Positions 44,905 through 54,616 of a stretch of DNA of 64,000 nucleotides are shown here, one piece after another. Under the pieces are notes generated by a model, which saw only the letters and a program-made list of their open reading frames with translations, ran no database searches and was not told the origin of the DNA. Source of the stretch: Verrucomicrobiales bacterium (GTDB lineage Bacteria > Verrucomicrobiota > Verrucomicrobiia > Verrucomicrobiales > DEV007); contig JARGPJ010000013.1 in the NCBI GenBank assembly GCA_029212615.1, forward strand, positions 23,530 to 87,529, given 5' to 3'. A program made the translations under genes and the position numbers. The stretch's first letter is position 1; every line of letters begins with the position of its first letter.

Positions 44905-45800
44905 GAGGGCTTTGAGGTTGAGGTCCATTTTCCCGGAGGAGTCCAGACCTGGTCGCTTACCTTGTCTGCAAGAACGGGAAGAAGAAAACGGGAAATATCT
45001 TTCATCACCTCTTCGAGCACTCCCGCCTCAAGTTTCCCTTTGCGGAGGAAGGCATTCCACTGAACAAGCTTCTGCTCGTCGTGATAGAACTCATTCGTGA
45101 ACGCGATCGGGGGTTCACCGGGGACTTCGGTTCCGCGCCTCGCAAAAGTATTGGCGATGGCCTCTGTCATGACGGCACCATTGAAATTCAGATGTGATTG
45201 CAGCCAGTGGAGATCGTAGAAATCCTTCATGCGACTGTTGTCGGTTCCAAGGGAAACCGCTGCCTCCAGCTTCTCGGCGACGACCGTTTCGGGAGGATAA
45301 ACAAGAAGCCGGGCGCTGGGAAAAGGAAGCAGTTCGTGCCATTCCTTCTCGGTCGCTTCGGGGGTGATGGCATCGCCGAAGCCGACATCGATCTGAATGC
45401 TCAGGCGGGCCCCGGCGAGATCGACATTCACCCTGGCTCGAAACCCACCGTAGGCCACCTCATCACGAATCGGCGACACCGTCACTTCGCCCCACTCAAG
45501 ACCATCCGGTGGATCGACCTCGATCTGAGTCAGTTCCGTGAAAATGCTTTGAACGGCTTCTTCCGTGGCTTCCCCGCATCCGAGGAAATCCAGATCGCGA
45601 GTGGGCCGATGTTCCTCCGCCTCCCAAATGCGAAACAGCTGAGCCCCTTTGAGGATGAAACGCTCCCGATACTTGCTTGTGGACAGGCGATAGAGGAAGC
45701 GTCCGGTGGCGTATTGCTCCATCAGCGCATGGAGTGGCACGCTCTCAGCACGGGAAAGATTGAGGAGTTTGGCCCGAACGGAAGCCGCGACGTTTTTCAT
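44901..45800 (-). CDS. abiEii: AbiEii-type nucleotidyltransferase toxin
   Basis: 299 residues. AbiEii toxins are DUF1814 nucleotidyltransferases that modify tRNA and stop growth, giving abortive infection. The family hallmark ILKGAQLF followed by RPTRDLDFL (G-x..., then R-x-T-x-D-x-D as metal-binding Asp pair) is clear, with the later LPFPSARLLVYPPETVVAEK and DFYDLHWLQSHL blocks. Its start overlaps the stop of the AbiEi gene by four bases, the normal antitoxin-then-toxin order. Full length and no lesion, so probably active. Downstream it overlaps the acetylesterase gene by four bases. Confidence 0.93.
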   Translation of the reverse strand: MKNVAASVRAKLLNLSRAESVPLHALMEQYATGRFLYRLSTSKYRERFILKGAQLFRIWEAEEHRPTRDLDFLGCGEATEEAVQSIFTELTQIEVDPPDGLEWGEVTVSPIRDEVAYGGFRARVNVDLAGARLSIQIDVGFGDAITPEATEKEWHELLPFPSARLLVYPPETVVAEKLEAAVSLGTDNSRMKDFYDLHWLQSHLNFNGAVMTEAIANTFARRGTEVPGEPPIAFTNEFYHDEQKLVQWNAFLRKGKLEAGVLEEVMKDISRFLLPVLADKVSDQVWTPPGKWTSTSKPS

Positions 45801-46423
45801 ATCATTGCCTCCAGATACGGTCTCATCACTTTGTCGACGCGCAGGAGTCGGCCCATTTCGCTGATTTCCCCGATTTTAGCCAGGCGCGCGTTCAGCGTTT
45901 CCCTGAGTGCCTCGACGCAGACGTCGATTCCCAGCTTGTTGCGGTGTTTGAAGCAATCCGCCACCGTCCGGGCCGGCGTGGTGATGGCAACATCGGTTCC
46001 GCCGAGTGGGTGATGCTCCACTCCCGCGGTTTGAAGTGCCTTCACCCGGGTCCTGATGACCCGGATCGGTGGCCAGTCGATTTTGGGAACGCGGGTTTGC
46101 GCAGGCAGCTGAATCCAGACCTCATGGGGCGATTGCGTGCCGATTTCGTGAAACCTCAGCGCGCTGATCAGCACAATGACGGCGCGGGGGGCACTCTTGG
46201 CGACCTGAATCAGATCATGATGCTCACTCACCTCGCTATCGACATGCTCATAAATCCCCCGGCGCACCCGCACCAGGGTGCCCTTCTCGACAAGGCGGGT
46301 GATGCTCCGGTCGGAAATGCCTGCCTCCAGAAGCTGCGACGTCGTCAGCAGCTCGTTGGCCGCGGCGAGTGAACTCAGCGTTTGCTGGAGAGTGGAGGGC
46401 ATGGGTATGTCGGTAAATGTCAT
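45797..46423 (-). CDS. abiEi: AbiEi-type antitoxin/autorepressor
   Basis: 208 residues from the ATG at 46423 (an ATG at 46405 would shorten it by six). The N-terminal winged helix (LLTTSQLLEAGISDRSITRL, then VRVRRGIYE) binds DNA, and the C-terminal AbiEi domain (TTPARTVADCFKHRNKLG, DVCVEALRETL) relates to toxin control. By family it neutralises AbiEii and represses its own operon as a type IV antitoxin. Stop overlaps the toxin start. An 82-bp near-copy of its 5' part lies at 47837-47918 as a fragment. Confidence 0.92.
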   Translation of the reverse strand: MTFTDIPMPSTLQQTLSSLAAANELLTTSQLLEAGISDRSITRLVEKGTLVRVRRGIYEHVDSEVSEHHDLIQVAKSAPRAVIVLISALRFHEIGTQSPHEVWIQLPAQTRVPKIDWPPIRVIRTRVKALQTAGVEHHPLGGTDVAITTPARTVADCFKHRNKLGIDVCVEALRETLNARLAKIGEISEMGRLLRVDKVMRPYLEAMI

Positions 46424-46440
46424 ACATTGTAGTATAATGT
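46424..46440 (-). promoter_or_regulatory. Inverted repeat at the abiE promoter, candidate AbiEi operator
   Basis: ACATT-N7-AATGT directly abuts the abiEi start codon; the minus strand shows a TATACT-like -10 overlapping it. AbiEi antitoxins are known to bind inverted repeats in their own promoter, and the position fits. Confidence 0.45.
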
Positions 46441-46477
46441 GTAACGTTTGGCAAGAGGAAGGGAGGTTGTGCCATCT

Positions 46478-46540
46478 CCGGGGCCTGTCCCTCCGTGGGC
46501 AAGGTGGGCACGCGGCATCCCCGGGGCCTGTTCCTCGTGG
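46478..46540 (+). repeat. Dispersed GC-rich repeat, two of four copies
   Basis: The element CCGGGGCCTGTCCCT followed by NNGTGGGC occurs at 46478-46500, in a diverged form at 46521-46540, at 47274-47296, and weaker at 47813-47830. All four lie in 1.4 kb around the PIN-like and DoxX-like genes, between the AbiE locus and the decayed type I locus. No function is known; it marks gene edges here. Confidence 0.6.
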
Positions 46541-46568
46541 AGCTGGCGCTGTTCCCGTTTCGAGCGGT

Positions 46569-47141
46569 TCAGCGGTGCGGGAATTCGGTGAGATCGATGC
46601 CTTGTTCTTGAAAGCACTTGAGTGCTCTCTCGTAAAGTCCTTCGAGCCCGGTTGGGTAGGTTGAGGGCAGGGCTGCCTCTGCGTTGTCGACGCTGATCCG
46701 GTGTTCCCTGAGATAGCCCTGAAGTTTGGCGTCCCGAAAGTCATCGTAGAATGACACGATGCGACCAATTCCTCTTCGAATCGCCACGGCGCAGGTCAGG
46801 GCATTGGAAAAGTGGCAATCAAACTCTCGCGCTAATTGAAGAGAAAGTTCTGCATCGTGCTGCTGAAGCGGTTCGCGCTCTGTCTTCAAAAGCGAGTGGA
46901 AGCGATCCATGAACGGGAAAAACTCATCTTGCACCTCATTGGGCAGCCCCCACAGGGTATCATCTGTGTAACTGTTTTCTTCGAAGGTTTCGACCGCAAT
47001 CCACTCCGACTCTTCCCGGGACCCCAATGGCGACAGTTTGCCTTTGGCCGTCTCACGCAGGATCTCATCGCTGATCGAGAACTGTCCGATGAAGGCACTG
47101 TGATCGATCAACACGTGTTCGCGATTCGTTCTCATGCTCAT
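46569..47141 (-). CDS. PIN-like domain protein (possible orphan toxin)
   Basis: 190 residues. It starts with the PIN-type strand EHVLIDHSAFIGQF (Asp near residue 13) and has a later FDCHFSNALTCAVAIRRGIG followed by IVSFYDDFRDAK, matching the order D...(S/D)-ALT-A...IVSFDxDF of VapC-type PIN nucleases. It is longer than VapC (about 130) with a Glu/Asp-rich middle. No antitoxin gene is adjacent, so it is either an orphan or a larger PIN-like ribonuclease. Family call is moderate: I see the pattern but not every acidic residue with certainty. Confidence 0.6.
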   Translation of the reverse strand: MSMRTNREHVLIDHSAFIGQFSISDEILRETAKGKLSPLGSREESEWIAVETFEENSYTDDTLWGLPNEVQDEFFPFMDRFHSLLKTEREPLQQHDAELSLQLAREFDCHFSNALTCAVAIRRGIGRIVSFYDDFRDAKLQGYLREHRISVDNAEAALPSTYPTGLEGLYERALKCFQEQGIDLTEFPHR

Positions 47142-47360
47142 CAGTATGGGGTATCAGCTTAGGGAATCAAGCGGGGCAACGATAGCGCGGCTTGAGAGGA
47201 ATAGGGGGGCGACAGCCCGATGAAGCTTGCGCAAGCCCTGCTGCGAGGGCTGCAGCAAAATCAGGGGGCATTCCCGGGGCCTGTCCCTGTGTGGGCATGA
47301 ACCAGTAAGTCATCCTTACAAGTTGTCTCCAGGTCGACCTCACCCTTTGCTTGAACTAAC

Positions 47361-47723
47361 TCACAACGCTGCAATCGCGATCGCCATGATCAGCATCAGC
47401 AGTGCGGGGACGGCTTTCACGAGTGGATCCCGCACCTTGAGATGCATCACACACGCACCGAACATCAACAGGGTGAGCAGTGAAGCGGCCGGCACGACGA
47501 GACCGGGCAGCCAGATGCCGGCGAGCAAGGCGATGGCAATGCCGACTTTGAGCACGCCCACCAGATACATCATCCCGACCGGCAGTCCGTAGGCGGCGAA
47601 CTCCTCGCGTATTGACTTGGCATCGCCGCCCCGATAGCGGGTTGGTTTCCTCGCCCGGAGTAGCCAGACATTCAGCAAGCCGAGGGCGACAATCACTTGG
47701 AGAGCAAGGCGTAGAATTTCCAT
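47361..47723 (-). CDS. DoxX-like membrane protein
   Basis: 120 residues from the ATG at 47723. Four hydrophobic segments (LRLALQVIVALGLLNVWLLR, GLPVGMMYLVGVLKVGIAIA, LLAGIWLPGLVVPAASLLTL, FGACVMHLKVRDPLVKAVPA with LLMLIMAIAIAAL) in the DoxX-like layout. Function unproven. It sits within the decayed defence region but looks intact and may be an older core gene. Confidence 0.75.
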   Translation of the reverse strand: MEILRLALQVIVALGLLNVWLLRARKPTRYRGGDAKSIREEFAAYGLPVGMMYLVGVLKVGIAIALLAGIWLPGLVVPAASLLTLLMFGACVMHLKVRDPLVKAVPALLMLIMAIAIAAL

Positions 47724-47836
47724 GCCGTGCAATCTATCAGGAATCTCGGGACAATACAATCTTCGTGAAAAAGCGTGGCGCGCCCGGAAAGAGCGCCCTG
47801 CCGGGGGGACATCGGGTCCTGTCCCTTGTGAGCGTG

Positions 47837-47918
47837 AGGGTGCCCTTCTCGCCAAGGCGGGTGATGCTCCGGTCAGAAATGCCGGCCTCCAGAAGCTGCG
47901 ACGTCGTCAGCAGCTCGT
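47837..47918 (-). pseudogene. abiEi 5' fragment
   Basis: 82 bp that match 46275-46356, inside the intact abiEi, at 79 of 82 positions by my alignment. It encodes TTSQLLEAGISDRSITRLGE, the AbiEi winged helix. It is joined on its 5' side to an hsdR stub through the shared word GAGCTGCTGACGACG, as though recombination had used that microhomology. Confidence 0.85.
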
Positions 47919-48038
47919 CTTTGATGAGGACTGCCTGCGGCTGGCGCTCAAAATTGCCTCGCCCAACACGTACGGGTAGCCCTCGGCTTCGAGAAGCTCG
48001 ATGACGGAGGATTCGAGTTGGGCTTCGGTGAATTTCAT
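47919..48038 (-). pseudogene. Type I restriction subunit (hsdR) 5' fragment
   Basis: ATG at 48038 gives MKFTEAQLESSVIELLEAEG then YPYVLGEAI, the N-terminus typical of HsdR. A shift of frame then gives ERQPQAVLIKDEL, which continues the HsdR consensus, before the sequence becomes abiEi. So hsdR is cut off after ~45 codons and also frameshifted. Its ATG overlaps the stop of the ATPase gene (48035-48037) by ATGA, as in intact type I operons with an extra gene before hsdR. Assignment rests on pattern memory rather than a search. Confidence 0.7.
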
Positions 48039-50000
48039 ACGCTACCCTTCAGCGAAGATACTGTCTCAATCAGGCAGGACGGGAGAAGTTCGACGTACTT
48101 GCTCGTTTGGTAGTCAATGCTTTTGCGGGCTCCCTTGGATACAACGTTGCTCGTGAACGTGCCCTTGAAGGGCGGGGTGTTGTTGAACGCTCCCAAGATG
48201 AACGTCTCAAGGTCGTGGCCGCGCTCCATCACCCATCTATCGGACATCTGAACTCCTTTATGCTGATGGTAATCAACCGTGGTCACATTACTTTGGTCAA
48301 TTCCAAGACTGGTTTCCAATTCGCTGATCAAGCTGGAGATTTCGTCAGCGGTCATTCCAAGGAGACAAGTAGTATTGTCATCTGAGCCTGACCAGCTGGG
48401 TAGTAGTGCAGAACCACCGTTGTCGATCATCAGCGCGAGAAGGGTTAATGGATCGTAGAGGTAGTTCTCCAAAGCGCTGCGTTTGATTACCTTAACGCAA
48501 TCAGTCTCAGTATTACTGTTTCCCTCAGGATCCCAATCTACTAGGCCTTTGAATTTTGAGAGGCCCAAGTCGGACAGTTTTTGGGCCCATTGAGTTGTTT
48601 GATCACAGCCGCCACCAGTGCCTGAGTCACTCGTCGAAGAGGCTGGGATAAACCTCAATCCGGGGATAGCCTCAATAGTCCCCTTCGAAACCAAGCGATC
48701 GTGAATCTTTTGGTAGTATTCGGCATCGTCGTTGGCCTCCGTGATGATTATTCGATCGTCAGGAAGGACTGCGAGAAATCCCGATGTCAGAATGGATGAC
48801 GCTTGAGATGTTGTGATTCTCTCAAGAGTCTTGTCGTTTCGCTTCAGCTCGTAGATCTCCGCCCCATTCGCCTCCCCCAAGGCTACAGTGCTAGGAGAAT
48901 GCGTTGCAAAAATCACCGAAATACCCTGATCAACGAAGTATTTTTTCAGTGTTTGGAGAACGATGTCCGTAAACGAGGGGTGGAGATGTGCATCAATTTC
49001 ATCAAGTAACAAGACCTCGGGAAGAGCTCTAATTCCGTTGTGGGCCTGCGACTGATATCTAAGAACGATCAAAGCCAACAGGTTTTTTTCTCCTGAAGAG
49101 AGCTCTTCTATTTTTACCGATTCGCCATTCTGCTGGTCAATCAGACGCAACTGGTAAGCTCCTTGCAGATCGTATATCGTTCCCTCAGGTTTATTGAACC
49201 TGTAGGGGAGGTTTGCGATTTCCAGAATATCATTTGCAGCAAGCCACGGCTCAATTCCGTAGCTCTTGAAGAACTCCTCGTCTTCTAGGTATTCAAAGTC
49301 TTTTCCCTCTTTCTTTGCGTAATATCGATTGATTTTGTTATACTCATAAGATCCAAGCCACGCTGAAAACTGTGACGCAAGTTTAAGCTGAATTGCGTTA
49401 TCACTCACAATTCCCACTGGCGCCTTCTTTAGATCTGCTTCGGTAAGCGTCGCGATATGACACCCTTTTTCTTTGGCGACATGCTCGGCTAGGTATATCG
49501 ATCCGCTCACGGAAGCAATCAGCTGCTCAGATATTTGCGCGAGCTTATTCTTAATCTGGTTTTTGTAGATGAGCGCTGTTTGTCCTTCTTTATTTGAAAG
49601 CGGAGCAGCTTCTAGTGCCGCTTCTAACTCCTCGTCATTGAGCGAAAAAAATCTCGGCTACATCAACTTCACTTCCGATGCCCCAGGCGTCCAACTGGCC
49701 TCGAAGACGTGTGAGTTGTTGATTTCTTTTTGAGAGGAAGTTTTTTAAGGTGGCTTCCCTCTCTTGGTAAGCCTGTGCTGGTGTAGCCGATACCTCGATT
49801 GAAGCCTGAAAGCTTGTGGAGTTGTAGTATTTTAGCTTTTGAGGAGCTATGCCGTCTATTCTCAAGTTTCCGCCAGCTAGAGCCTCAAGAAGGTGCGTTT
49901 TGCCCGATCCATTGACCCCTGTTACAATTACAAAGTCCCCAACCTCGTGAGGGGTGAATGTCTTGATGGATTTGTGCGATTTTTTGAAGCGGATGTGCAT
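48035..50000 (-). pseudogene. OLD-like ATPase/TOPRIM gene, split by one base at a T7 run
   Basis: Frame one starts at the ATG at 50000: MHIRFKKSHKSIKTF, with Walker A VTGVNGSGKTHLLEAL, and stops after EIFFAQ. Removing one T from the run of seven at 49648-49654 continues it as EIFSLNDEELEAALEAAPLS and joins the frame ending at 48035. That frame has the ABC signature ELSSGEKNLLALI, Walker B VLLLDEIDAHLHPS, H-loop IFATHSPSTV, then a TOPRIM-like IIITEANDDAEYY and GLVDWDPEGN (E and D-x-D). The whole would be 654 residues. Proteins of this kind (RloA-like or OLD-like) sit between hsdS and hsdR in type I loci and act in phage defence. The run could be a mutation, sequencing error or slippage site. 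Confidence 0.8.
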
Positions 50001-50037
50001 GCAAGTAGACAACAGTTTTGGTGAAGCAGTAACTACT

Positions 50038-50845
50038 TCAACCAGTGGAGAATCGAACGGAGAGGTCGCCGGAGATGAGTTTCGGAAGGAGTGTGTCGCG
50101 GAGTTTCGTGAGGGATCGTGACACCAACACACCATCTGCAATCATGTCGTAGATCGCGCCAGTTGTCTCCGTGAAGGCAGCTTTTGTCGCTTGGCGTGGA
50201 ATGACGATTTCGAAAGGCCTTTTTGCTGATCTCTGAAAATGTGCTTACATCTGCTGCTCGCTTAATGTCGTCCATGCGTGAGTAGGCCCATTGGAGAATG
50301 AATTCTGGCGATAGCCGCTTGTTGCAGATCATGCCAATAAAGCCTTGGTTGATCGCGGTTTCTATCTTGGAAATTACAAGATTGCCGACTGGCGCGCGAG
50401 AGGGCATCAGGACAGTTTCTTTAGGCAGCAGTCCCGAGCTAGCTTTGTCTAGACCTGCTTGGGTTAAGAGTTTGCTGCTGGAAAGTAGTAATTTGTCCTG
50501 GAGAGCGGAAAAATCCTTGGGAGATCCCCAGGGAAACTCTCCGCCATCCCAAAAATCAGGGTTATTTGTGCTCGGTGTTCCTCCACCAACAATTTCGCAT
50601 TCATCGTCAATCGTGCTCACCTCCCATACCTCAGGAATCCAATCCAGCTCTTCGGTGAATTCAAATGCTGCGGGAAAGAGGGATTGAGGATCAGACAGGG
50701 TTGGGTGGTCGAGGCAACCCTGTTGGGTAGTGTCGGGGGCGAGCGCATCGACGGAGCCGCGCAGCTTGTAGGTGTTTTCCCAGAACGTTTCCTCGAAGGA
50801 CGTCTCCGCCTTCCCGGCAGAGGTTGGCTTATTATCGGCAGGCAT
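50038..50845 (-). pseudogene. hsdM-hsdS deletion fusion with frameshift
   Basis: From the ATG at 50845, MPADNKPTSAGKAETSFEET then FWENTYKLRGSVDA is the HsdM N-terminus. It then jumps into the distal half of HsdS: LFPAAFEFTEELDWIPEVWE, a target-recognition domain with VGGGTPSTNNPDFWDGG. Near the A5 run at 50220-50224 the frame shifts; the correct tail is read in another frame as PFEIVIPRQATKAAF ... LRDTLLPKLISGDLSVRF, ending with the TGA at 50038. So the methylase catalytic region and the first half of HsdS are deleted. It cannot work as a type I enzyme. Confidence 0.75.
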
Positions 50846-51015
50846 GTGGGTCAGAGGAATCTCTTCCTTAAGCATGCCGAAAGGTAAGGCGAAGGAAAGG
50901 AAATATTCGGCGCGTATAACGGCCTTAACAATGCCTTTGCCGCTATTCTGAAATGCCCGCCGGGGCGAATGCGGGGAGGGGCCCCGGCATTCAGGCAACG
51001 AGCGCCGGAGAGAGA

Positions 51016-52854
51016 CTAAAACCCCTGCTCCCAAACGACTTCGCCGTCGTTGATCACCTGTATCTCATCGATCTTCACTTCGCCGGCGGGCTGGATGAAA
51101 TCGACGCGGAGGTGATTGATCGCGTTCGATGGGGTGAAGGGGATCTCGAGGGTCTGCCACTGGTTGGCGGGATACTGGCCTGAGCGTTCGAGGCGGTCGC
51201 GGTAGTAGCGTGGCTTGATGCCTTTTTCGGCCCAGCGGAGATCGATCCGACCGGGGGCTGAAGGGTGGAATTTGAGGTGCAGCTTCAGCTCGCCGGGGGA
51301 GGGGTTGGGCTTCAGGGTGAGCTCGATCATTCCATTGGCTTTGCCGGAAACAAAGGTGGCGATGCCCTCTTTGGCGCTGAGGGAGGCGTTTTTGAGGGGC
51401 TTGAGGCCGAGCTCGGTGAAGGCGGCGGCTTCCGGGTCGAAGTCGGGGTTTGCCCGGGGGTGAACCGCCCCGGTGTCGGCGAGGAAGGCATCGAGTCTGG
51501 CGGCGAGGTCGGCGGTCACCTCCGGCATGGTCTCCGCGAGGTCCTCGCGTTCACCAATGTCTGCGTTGAGGTCGAAGAGGAGGTCGCGGTGGGCGCCGTT
51601 CTCTCCATCGTGAAGGAGGCGGAGGAGCTTCCAGTCGCCTTCGTAGGCGGCCGCGCTGGGGGGCAGGGTGTCGGGGACGCCGGTGGAGTGGGGGAAGAAG
51701 GTGAAGATCGTTTCCCGGTCCTGTTTTTTGCCTTCCAGGGTGGGGATGAGGCTGATGCCGTCGAGCGGTGTCTCCGGGATGGCGATACCGGCGAGTTCGA
51801 GGAGGGTGGGGTAGAGATCCTGACTGACGAACCATTGATCGCTCGTGCTCCCGGCTTCTGTCATCCAGGGAACGACCGCCACCGTGGGAACGCGAACCCC
51901 GCCGTCCCAGTTGTTCCCTTTGCCGCCGCGAAGCGGGCGGTTCGAGGTCGGGGTGGTGTTGTCGACTTCGTTGTACATGTTGCCTCCGTTGTCGGAGGTG
52001 AAGATGATCACGGTTTTCTCCGCGAGGCCGAGACGGTCAACGGTGTCTAACACTTTACCGACATTCTCGTCGAGCGAGTGAACCATCGCGGCGTAGGTGG
52101 GGCTGCGTTGTTCATCGTCGGGATCGATCTTGCCGCGGTAGCTTTCGATGAGGTCCGCCTTGGCGTCGAAGGGGGCATGGACAGAGAACTGCCAGTAGTT
52201 GAGGAAGAAAGGTTCGTCCCGGTGTGCTTCGAGGAAGGCGACGGCTTCGTCACCCATGCGGTCTTCGATGTGCTCGCCGGGATACTTTTCCTTGAAGCCG
52301 TGTTTGAACTTCCAGGGGGCGACGAAGCTGCCGGCGGGACCGGGGCCGGCATGATGTGGAATGTCGATATCAAAGCCGTTCTCGAGGGGCGAATAGGGCG
52401 GAGCGCCGAGGTGCCATTTGCCGAGGTGGGCGGTGGTGTAGCCGCCTTCTTTGAGGAGTTCACCGAGGGTTTCATACTGGGGGTCAAGGCGTGAAACGGA
52501 AGTGTATCCGGTAATTTTCCGGTCGGGGGCGGCGGTCTTTTCGCTCGTCGCTTTGAGAATGATCGGCGGAACGTGGCAGTTGGGCGCGGTAAGCCCGGTG
52601 CGGGCGGGATGCTTTCCGGTAAGGATGCTGGATCGGGTCGGCGAGCAGAGCGGGTTGGGCGTATAGGCGCGCGTAAACGTCATCCCGCGTTTCGCAAGTC
52701 GTTCGAGATTGGGAGTCTCGTAAAGGGAGGTTTGACCGTAGAGGGTGGTGTCCGACCAGCCCAGGTCATCCGCGAGAATTAGAATGATGTTAGGACGATC
52801 GCCGGCGCTGAGGGAAAGGGTAGCGAGGGCAAGGAGAGGAATGAGGAAACGCAT
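51016..52854 (-). CDS. S1-family sulfatase with C-terminal beta-sandwich domain
   Basis: 612 residues from the ATG at 52854 (signal [18 protein letters not shown]). Active site [20 protein letters not shown] (C70; CSPTR variant with Thr), metal motifs [15 protein letters not shown] and [14 protein letters not shown], and [12 protein letters not shown]. About 120 residues after residue ~490 form an added domain ([40 protein letters not shown]) that looks like a carbohydrate-binding sandwich. Last of three sulfatases in the minus-strand cluster. The C-terminal domain probably holds the enzyme on its glycan. Confidence 0.92.
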   Translation of the reverse strand: MRFLIPLLALATLSLSAGDRPNIILILADDLGWSDTTLYGQTSLYETPNLERLAKRGMTFTRAYTPNPLCSPTRSSILTGKHPARTGLTAPNCHVPPIILKATSEKTAAPDRKITGYTSVSRLDPQYETLGELLKEGGYTTAHLGKWHLGAPPYSPLENGFDIDIPHHAGPGPAGSFVAPWKFKHGFKEKYPGEHIEDRMGDEAVAFLEAHRDEPFFLNYWQFSVHAPFDAKADLIESYRGKIDPDDEQRSPTYAAMVHSLDENVGKVLDTVDRLGLAEKTVIIFTSDNGGNMYNEVDNTTPTSNRPLRGGKGNNWDGGVRVPTVAVVPWMTEAGSTSDQWFVSQDLYPTLLELAGIAIPETPLDGISLIPTLEGKKQDRETIFTFFPHSTGVPDTLPPSAAAYEGDWKLLRLLHDGENGAHRDLLFDLNADIGEREDLAETMPEVTADLAARLDAFLADTGAVHPRANPDFDPEAAAFTELGLKPLKNASLSAKEGIATFVSGKANGMIELTLKPNPSPGELKLHLKFHPSAPGRIDLRWAEKGIKPRYYRDRLERSGQYPANQWQTLEIPFTPSNAINHLRVDFIQPAGEVKIDEIQVINDGEVVWEQGF

Positions 52855-52898
52855 GAGGGGAGGAGTAGAGGGATTTTTGTTTGGAGGGGAGGGAAGGT

Positions 52899-54491
52899 TC
52901 ACTTTTTATTTTGCTTCGGTGAAATCCAGGGCGCGGCATCGAAGGCATCGGTGAGGCGCGGGTCATTGGACTCTTTCATGAGTTTCTTCACGCGTCGGCG
53001 GAGCGAGGTGAGCGTCTTTCCGGCTCCCGGTTTCCCTGCGAGGTTGTTCATCTGGTGGGGGTCCTCGGTGAGGTCGTAGAGTTCTTCGGCGGGGCGCTTG
53101 TTCAGGGTCAGGGCGATGGTGTCCGCTGCTTCGGAGGAGCTGCGGTGCCCGAGGAGAAAGGCTTTGGTGAGGCTTCCGTCGAGGTCGCGATAGCCGGAGC
53201 CGGTTTCCTTGCCCATTTCGTAAAGTTCTTCACTGTCATTCGTTTTCGCGGTGTCAAAGGGGTCGCCCTGCGGCCATCGATCGGGTTTGAAATTCCGAAT
53301 GTAGAGATGGTCTTTTGTCCTGATTGCCCGCATCGGATAGGGGAGGCCACCGGGGCGGGAGAGGTGGACATGTTGTTCGCGGCCGATCACGACTGAGTCG
53401 CGTGCGGGATCGATCCAGCCGCTCTCTTTACTGAGGAGTTGTTTGCGAAAGCTTCTTCCATCCATGGAGGCAGGCGGCTCCACCCCGGCGAGTTCGAGCA
53501 GGGTGGGGCCGAGATCGAGCACGCTGACGAGATCTTCGACGCGACGTCCTGCGGGGATTTTCCCGGGCCAGCGAACGATCATGGGCACTTGCGTGGCCAG
53601 GTCGTAGCAGTTGGTCTTGCCCCGGGGCACGCCGGGGATGCCGTGGTCGCCGGAGAGAATGATGACGGTATTGTCGAGCTCCCCGGCTTTCTCCAGTTCC
53701 TCGATCATTGCCCCGAGCATGAGGTCGAGGGCCTGTACTTCACCGAGGTAGTCAGAGAAATCGCGACGGATGTCATGCTCATCCGGCAGGAAAGGAGGGA
53801 TCAATCCTTCGAGGGAGTCGGGTTCGATTCCCCAGAGCTCTTTCCCGGTGTCGGGGAGGTAGGGGCGATGAACGTTGACCGATCCGAAGGCGAAGAAAAA
53901 GGGCTGACCCTCCGGGGTCCCGACGAGGACGCGCTGCATTTCGCGGCGGGAGTTTTCGAGCACTTCCTTGTGGCGCTTTCTCCGGCCGGCTTTGTTGTTC
54001 GCGGCGCCGACGTAGAGCCCGTAGCGATGGTAGTCAGGTTTTCCGAAGGCCTTCCAATCCGCGCTTGGTTTTGAGGAGGTGAAGGCAAACGTCTTCTGGG
54101 AGCTTTGCGCGAAGTAGCCGCTTTCGCGGAGGAGGTCGACAAATTTCGGGAGCGTTTTCATCGGGTCATCGTGCCCGGTCCAGTCGCTCCCTTTTCCGTT
54201 GAGGAAGGCACCGCTCCCGCAGTTCCAGAAGTAGCGCCCGGTCGCGAGGGAGGCACGGCAGGGACCGCATGAGGCCACGTTCACGAAGGCGTTTTCAAAA
54301 ACGACGCCTTCCTTCCCGATGCGGTCAATATGCGGGGTGTCGAGAGCATCGCTGAGGGAGGGGGTGTCAGGATCTGAGTAGATGCTCGCGTAACGTCCCC
54401 AGTCGTCGGCGAAAAAGAAGAAGATGTTGGGGCGGTCGTCTGCTCTGAGGAGAGACGTGCTCAGCACAAGAACTGGAATGATGAGGCGCAT
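52899..54491 (-). CDS. S1-family sulfatase with CGPCR active-site motif
   Basis: 530 residues, signal peptide [19 protein letters not shown]. Metal motif [14 protein letters not shown] and [13 protein letters not shown]. The active site is [21 protein letters not shown]75-G-P-C-R, so the Ser/Thr normally in C-x-(P)-S-R is a second Cys (C78). C-x-P-x-R is still satisfied and can be converted to formylglycine. It resembles N-sulfoglucosamine sulfohydrolase-type sulfatases. It lies between two other sulfatases in the same direction, 45 and ~125 bp from them, so probably in one operon. Confidence 0.92.
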   Translation of the reverse strand: MRLIIPVLVLSTSLLRADDRPNIFFFFADDWGRYASIYSDPDTPSLSDALDTPHIDRIGKEGVVFENAFVNVASCGPCRASLATGRYFWNCGSGAFLNGKGSDWTGHDDPMKTLPKFVDLLRESGYFAQSSQKTFAFTSSKPSADWKAFGKPDYHRYGLYVGAANNKAGRRKRHKEVLENSRREMQRVLVGTPEGQPFFFAFGSVNVHRPYLPDTGKELWGIEPDSLEGLIPPFLPDEHDIRRDFSDYLGEVQALDLMLGAMIEELEKAGELDNTVIILSGDHGIPGVPRGKTNCYDLATQVPMIVRWPGKIPAGRRVEDLVSVLDLGPTLLELAGVEPPASMDGRSFRKQLLSKESGWIDPARDSVVIGREQHVHLSRPGGLPYPMRAIRTKDHLYIRNFKPDRWPQGDPFDTAKTNDSEELYEMGKETGSGYRDLDGSLTKAFLLGHRSSSEAADTIALTLNKRPAEELYDLTEDPHQMNNLAGKPGAGKTLTSLRRRVKKLMKESNDPRLTDAFDAAPWISPKQNKK

Positions 54492-54616
54492 CGACAGGGA
54501 AAGGGGCGCAGTGCATGAAGCACACGCATGCGGTCTCTGCGGCCTTTGTGCAAAGGCCGTATTGAGGATGAACCGCAGGGGCGGTAACCTAGCAATGAGA
54601 CTCTGCTTTTACAGCG

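Noticed and set aside
46424..46768. 115-codon upstream extension of AbiEi
   Set aside because: It reads through the dispersed GC-rich repeats and the end of the PIN-like gene, with no AbiEi similarity.
50845..51034. N-terminal extension of the hsdM/hsdS fusion up to 51034
   Set aside because: It overlaps the sulfatase 3' end and does not resemble HsdM; the ATG at 50845 begins the HsdM-like sequence.
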